Origin: an uncultured Arenicella sp.
Lineage (GTDB): Bacteria; Pseudomonadota; Gammaproteobacteria; Arenicellales; Arenicellaceae
Reading direction: 5' to 3'
Length of the DNA stretch: 32,201 nt
NCBI GenBank assembly: GCA_937973905.1
Contig: CALJJR010000013.1
Location: 1 to 32,201, forward strand
Under the pieces are notes generated by a model, which saw only the letters and a list, made by a program, of their open reading frames with translations, was not told where the DNA came from and made no database searches. The translations under genes were made by a program, and so were the position numbers. Positions 27,713 through 32,201 of this stretch are shown here, piece after piece; position 1 is the first letter of the stretch, and every line of letters begins with the position of its first letter.

Positions 27713-29097
27713 ACCATATCTACCTCGATCTCCCGCTTCCAACGTAACTTCTTTTCGATGGAGGCAATAACCATCCCTGCAATGTCTTTGCCGGTTGCGG
27801 ATTCAATGCCCTCTAAGCCGGGTGACGAATTAACTTCGAGCAATAATGGCCCGTTCTCTGAACGGATGATATCGACACCCGCTACCTGAAGCCCCAAAAC
27901 CTTTGCGGCTTTGACCGCCAAGGCACGCTCTTGCTTAGTTATTTTCACCACTGCCGCAGAGCCTCCTTGGTGAATATTCGCACGAAATTCCCCGGGTGCA
28001 GCAGTGCGTTCGATTGACGCAACCACTTTGCCATTAATCACAAAGCAACGAAGGTCTTTACCGTTTGCCTCTTTGATAAATTTTTGCACCAATAGGTTGG
28101 CACGCAATGATTTGAAGGCATTGATCACTGATTCAGCGGCCTTCTTGGTCTCGGCCAATACCACTCCGCGGCCCTGAGTGCCTTCCAGCAATTTGACGAT
28201 CAAGGGTGCTCCACCAACCATTTCAATCAGATCATTGGTGTCCATCGGCGAATTTGCAAAGCCGGTAGTGGGAATACTGATGCCGCTTTTGAGCATCAAT
28301 TGAAGAGAAAACAGCTTGTCTCTAGATTGCGATATTGCGGCCGAAGAATTGGTGGTGTAGATACCCATGCTTTCAAATTGACGTGCCAGGGCCGTACCGT
28401 AGAAAGTGGCACTGGGGCGAATTCGCGTAATTACTGCATCTAAATCGTTGAGTACTTTGCCACCACGGTAATAGGCTTCTGGCTCAAGGGCATCCAGTTT
28501 CATATAGCATTGCTTTACCGGCAAGAAGACCATCTTGTGCCCTCTTTCTTCGCCCGCTTCAAGCAAGCGTTGATTGCTGTAGAGCGATTCGTCGCTGGCG
28601 AGCAAGCCAACTTTTAGGCCGCTTTTTACGGCTTCAGCATGGCCGTAATGCGCAGTAATTTCTTGTTTGTCTTTGTCGCCCAAAGCGCATGACAACGATG
28701 GGTCAACTAATACTCGCCCTCGCATGGCCTCACGCCCCAGCAACATACGAAAGCCCATCGAATCACGATTCGCCAGCGTCAGTTCAATATCCCAAAGTTC
28801 ATTGCCCAATTTCAACTGCGAGCGCACCACGTACCGAGTTTCGGTAAGACCGCTGGTGTTGCGCACCACGCGCTTATCGATAAGCGGCCGTTCACAACGG
28901 ATAACAATACGCCGATTGTTCTGAATGGGATGAACTTCAAAACTCACCCAGGCTTCGCCTTGGCGGCGAAAGCGTTGAATATTGAACGCATGAATCGAAG
29001 AGGTTTTAGCGCCTGAATCAATCCTCGCTTTAATAGCAGGAACTCCCAGATCAGGAAACGCACACCATTCTTGATTGCCAATTACTGTTTTGTCCAT
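27709..29097 (-). CDS. Fusion of RimB-like (PF05618, retropepsin-type) protease domain and RimK-type ATP-grasp ligase
   Basis: N-terminal half: [19 protein letters not shown]...[11 protein letters not shown] (D-S-G-A aspartic protease-like motif). C-terminal half: [21 protein letters not shown]..., [46 protein letters not shown] (RimK ATP-grasp). Confidence 0.88.
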   Translation of the reverse strand: MDKTVIGNQEWCAFPDLGVPAIKARIDSGAKTSSIHAFNIQRFRRQGEAWVSFEVHPIQNNRRIVIRCERPLIDKRVVRNTSGLTETRYVVRSQLKLGNELWDIELTLANRDSMGFRMLLGREAMRGRVLVDPSLSCALGDKDKQEITAHYGHAEAVKSGLKVGLLASDESLYSNQRLLEAGEERGHKMVFLPVKQCYMKLDALEPEAYYRGGKVLNDLDAVITRIRPSATFYGTALARQFESMGIYTTNSSAAISQSRDKLFSLQLMLKSGISIPTTGFANSPMDTNDLIEMVGGAPLIVKLLEGTQGRGVVLAETKKAAESVINAFKSLRANLLVQKFIKEANGKDLRCFVINGKVVASIERTAAPGEFRANIHQGGSAAVVKITKQERALAVKAAKVLGLQVAGVDIIRSENGPLLLEVNSSPGLEGIESATGKDIAGMVIASIEKKLRWKREIEVDMV

Positions 29098-29259
29098 GCT
29101 GCTTGTCGTGGGGTTAGACGGGGCGCAATTATAGCAAGCAAGTGCGGCTTGCTAGGCGCAAATAGAAGCACAAAACTGGTCACAAATTTGGTAGTTGTCG
29201 ACGCTTCAAACATGTAGATTATACTGCCCGTCGCAGAATCATGAATCGACCCTCAAAAG

Positions 29260-29865
29260 ATGGAAGAAGCCGAAAAAGAACAACACCAAAAGCGCATGCA
29301 AAAACAGAAGGAGAAGGTCGACTCCCATATTGCGTCTGCAACCATTGAACGCGGTGTAGCGATACTCCTCACTGGCAATGGCAAAGGTAAAACCAGCTCT
29401 GCATTCGGCATGGTGCTCAGAGCCATGGGTTATGGTCATAAGATTGGTATTGTTCAGTTTATAAAGGGCGCGCAACAGTGCGGTGAAGCGGACTATATTT
29501 GGCAGCATGCGAACAATGTTGAGCTGCAGCAAATGGGCACCGGATTTACCTGGAACACACAAGATAAAACTGCGGATATAGAAGCCGCTGAGCGAACTTG
29601 GCTACATGCCGAAAGAATGCTGCAAGACGAAAGCTTAAACTTGGTAGTACTCGATGAACTCACTTATATGCTGGGGTATAAGTACCTTGATCGGCATAAA
29701 GTGATTGAGGCCATCAGCCAGCGGCCGCACGAGCAGAGCGTCGTTGTTACCGGCCGTGGAGGCGGTAGAGAGTTGCGCACCGTGATGGACACAATATCTG
29801 AAGTCAAAGACATTCAACATGCGTTTCGAAATGGCATCAAGGCGCGCATTGGCGTCGACTATTAG
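29260..29865 (+). CDS. cobO: Cob(I)yrinic acid a,c-diamide adenosyltransferase
   Basis: LLTGNGKGKTSSAFGMVLRAMGYG, VQFIKGA, LVVLDELTYML, VVVTGRGG. Confidence 0.93.
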   Translation: MEEAEKEQHQKRMQKQKEKVDSHIASATIERGVAILLTGNGKGKTSSAFGMVLRAMGYGHKIGIVQFIKGAQQCGEADYIWQHANNVELQQMGTGFTWNTQDKTADIEAAERTWLHAERMLQDESLNLVVLDELTYMLGYKYLDRHKVIEAISQRPHEQSVVVTGRGGGRELRTVMDTISEVKDIQHAFRNGIKARIGVDY

Positions 29866-29877
29866 CGACAATCCAAT

Positions 29878-30414
29878 ATGCCTTCTCCCTATAAACTTAG
29901 ACACCTGGTGCTTGGTGGTGCCAAAAGCGGTAAAAGCCGATATGCCGAAACCTTAGTTGGCGCCGAGGTAAGCCAGTCTGGTGGGTCGGCTATTTATCTT
30001 GCTACTGCCACCGCAGACGATGATGAGATGCGTGCAAGAATTGCGCGCCATAGAGAAGACCGAACACGGGCAGGTACCGCTTGGAAAACTATCGAAGAGC
30101 CAATCGCGATAAGTAGCCAACTTACCGATCTTGACGCACAAACAACCGTGCTCATAGATTGCCTAACGCTGTGGCTAAGCAATTGTTTGCATCAGCAGAG
30201 TTGGCCTAAACAAAAAGAACGCTTGTTTGCTGCTCTCGATTCATCGGATTCCAATCTCATCTTTGTGAGCAATGAAATCAGCATGGGCGTAGTGCCCCTT
30301 GGCGAACTCACACGACAGTACGTAGACGAAATCGGGCTGCTGCATCAGCAATTAGCGGCGCAGTGCAATCAGGTCACGCTGATGGTTGCAGGGCTTCCCA
30401 CCAAACTCAAATAA
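29878..30414 (+). CDS. cobU: Bifunctional adenosylcobinamide kinase / adenosylcobinamide-phosphate guanylyltransferase
   Basis: HLVLGGAKSGKSRYAETL, RIARHREDR, VLIDCLTLWLSN, VSNEISMGVVPLGELTRQYVDEIG. Confidence 0.93.
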   Translation: MPSPYKLRHLVLGGAKSGKSRYAETLVGAEVSQSGGSAIYLATATADDDEMRARIARHREDRTRAGTAWKTIEEPIAISSQLTDLDAQTTVLIDCLTLWLSNCLHQQSWPKQKERLFAALDSSDSNLIFVSNEISMGVVPLGELTRQYVDEIGLLHQQLAAQCNQVTLMVAGLPTKLK

Positions 30415-30431
30415 ACCAAAATTAATAAATA

Positions 30432-31493
30432 GTGACGACTACCACCAACCACGATTGGACCCTTGAACCCTGCGCTGTGCTAGATCAAGCCGCTCGAGAA
30501 GCCGCCTTGCAACATCAGTCAGTATTGACCAAACCACCAGGATCACTCGGAGAGCTTGAGCGCATAGCGATTCAATTCGCTGGCTTTCAAGGCACTCCAA
30601 AGCCGAAACTAGAGAAAATACTTGTGCGTGTATTCGCGGCTGATCATGGAGTCTGTGCTCAGGGTGTATCAGCATTCCCACAAGAAGTTACCGCGCAAAT
30701 GATTGGCAACTTCAGCAGTGGTGGCGCGGCGATCAGTGTTCTGAGTGAATACCATCAAGCTGAATTTGCGGTGGTAAATCTTGGCACCATCGCACCAGTG
30801 CCCGGCGCTAAAACGAATAACCCATTTTTCATCGCCGAACAAACTGCCGACTTCACAGTAAACGAGGCAATGACGTCCGCCCAAGTTGCGCAAGCGTTAA
30901 ATATTGGCCGCCATGAAGTGGACGCTGGGAAGTCACTCGACTTGCTGATTGTGGGAGATATGGGCATTGGGAACACGTCGTCGGCGTCGGCCATATACTC
31001 GGCCTTACTTGATCTTTCAGCAGAACAATCTTGCGGTCGTGGCACCGGCGTAGATGACTCCGGCTTGCAACGCAAACAGGCCGCCGTCAGCGCTGCACTT
31101 AAGCTGCATGCTCAAGCGTTGCACGAGCCAATCGGCGTATTGCGTAGTGTGGGTGGATTTGAAATCGCCGCCATGGCCGGTGCTTACCTTCGCGCGGCCC
31201 AACTCGGGATCCCAAGTTTAGTTGATGGTTTTATCAGTACCGCAGCAGCGCTTCTGGCTTGCGAAATCAACAGTGGCGTTCGAGATTGGCTGCTGTTCTC
31301 GCATCGCTCTGCCGAACAGGCACATGCACTGGCGTTACAGCATCTAAACGCCAAGCCCCTACTGGACTTAGAAATGCGGCTCGGCGAAGGCAGCGGTGCC
31401 GCGGTCGCGATACCGATCTTGAGAACCGCATTATTGCTGCACAACAATATGGCCACCTTTGCAGACGCAGGAGTAGCAGATGGCAAAAGTTAA
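30432..31493 (+). CDS. cobT: Nicotinate-nucleotide--dimethylbenzimidazole phosphoribosyltransferase (GTG start)
   Basis: LTKPPGSLGELERIAIQFAG, VFAADHGVCAQGVSAFPQEVTAQMI, GDMGIGNTSSASAI, LEMRLGEGSGAAVAIPIL. Confidence 0.94.
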   Translation: MTTTTNHDWTLEPCAVLDQAAREAALQHQSVLTKPPGSLGELERIAIQFAGFQGTPKPKLEKILVRVFAADHGVCAQGVSAFPQEVTAQMIGNFSSGGAAISVLSEYHQAEFAVVNLGTIAPVPGAKTNNPFFIAEQTADFTVNEAMTSAQVAQALNIGRHEVDAGKSLDLLIVGDMGIGNTSSASAIYSALLDLSAEQSCGRGTGVDDSGLQRKQAAVSAALKLHAQALHEPIGVLRSVGGFEIAAMAGAYLRAAQLGIPSLVDGFISTAAALLACEINSGVRDWLLFSHRSAEQAHALALQHLNAKPLLDLEMRLGEGSGAAVAIPILRTALLLHNNMATFADAGVADGKS

Positions 31494-32201
31494 GCTTTTG
31501 ATGATGTTTACCTGCCTGAGTCTATTTAGTGCTTGCGCCGATCGTGAGTCAGAACAACCTGAAGTCAAAGCCAAGATCGAGGTTGTCGATTTTATGGGCG
31601 ATACGGTCACTCTGACGCAACCCGCCAAGCGAATAGTTGCACTTGCTCCGCATATCGTTGAGAACATGTTCAGTGTGGGCGCCGGCGATCAACTTGTAGG
31701 CGCTGTCGAATACAGTAATTTTCCACCCGCAGCCAATGCGATCCCCAAAGTTGGTGGCTACGAGAAAACTAATATCGAAGCGATTGTGGCGATCAATCCT
31801 GATTTGATTATTGGTTGGGATACGGGTAACTCGCATGCGGCTCTACGTCGCTTACGCGAACTCGGTTTTACTGTGTACGTAGACCAACCGGATTCATTGC
31901 ACGATGTTGCCAAGAGCCTTCGAGATATCGGTCAACTCACTGGACATGCAGATAAAGCAGAGCTGGTGGCAAGCAGCTATCTTAACCAGCTGGCGGCTTT
32001 CGAATCAGCAAACAGCAACAAACCTAAACTGTCTAGTTTTTACCAAGTTTGGAACAGTCCACTGCAAACTATCAGCGGGAATCACATCATCAGCCACACG
32101 ATCGAGATTTGCGGTGGCGTTAATATCTATGCCGATGAATTCGCGGTGGCACCGGTGATCAATATTGAATCTGTGCTTGAACGAGACCCAGAGGTAATCA
32201 T
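31480..32201 (+). CDS. btuF: Cobalamin ABC transporter substrate-binding lipoprotein (BtuF-like), truncated by window end
   Basis: Not in the ORF track because no stop lies in the window. Translation from ATG 31480: MAKVKLLMMFTCLSLFSAC (lipobox)...VVDFMGDTVTLTQPAKRIVALAPHIVENMFSVGAGDQLVGAVEYSNFPPAANAIPKVGGYEKTNIEAIVAINPDLIIGWDTG. Overlaps the cobT end by 14 bp. Confidence 0.85.
   Translation, partial: MAKVKLLMMFTCLSLFSACADRESEQPEVKAKIEVVDFMGDTVTLTQPAKRIVALAPHIVENMFSVGAGDQLVGAVEYSNFPPAANAIPKVGGYEKTNIEAIVAINPDLIIGWDTGNSHAALRRLRELGFTVYVDQPDSLHDVAKSLRDIGQLTGHADKAELVASSYLNQLAAFESANSNKPKLSSFYQVWNSPLQTISGNHIISHTIEICGGVNIYADEFAVAPVINIESVLERDPEVI

Noticed and set aside
29098-29259. Cobalamin riboswitch before cobO
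   Set aside because: Region too short and no B12-box recognised.

Overview
The window reads as a chromosomal segment from a gammaproteobacterium, probably marine (an inference from the class GN sortase module and gene content). Most of it is recognisable core or housekeeping sequence: a gmk-rpoZ-spoT-ridA-recG-ubiA block (minus strand), tag, an MFS-PlsC fusion, an M48 protease, bfd/bfr, and a cobalamin salvage operon (cobO-cobU-cobT-btuF; btuF is cut by the window end and missing from the supplied ORF track). No rRNA, tRNA, CRISPR array, transposase or phage module was recognised. The observations most worth follow-up are: (1) a two-gene, overlapping operon at 6924-8518 pairing a DAO-family FAD oxidoreductase with a YtqB/MnmM-like methyltransferase, a candidate split replacement for bifunctional MnmC in tRNA mnm5(s2)U34 synthesis; (2) a CreBC-like two-component system directly upstream of a dedicated class GN sortase and its VIT/VWA substrate; (3) a perfect Fur-box palindrome upstream of two small uncharacterised ORFs; (4) a single-chain fusion of a RimB-like retropepsin-type protease and RimK ligase; (5) a divergent pair of DUF2959 paralogues with different membrane anchors, one with a long, hairpin-rich stretch before a strong terminator; and (6) a 59-bp GC-rich tandem repeat array at the left edge. 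All family assignments come from reading motifs by eye; no database searches were run.
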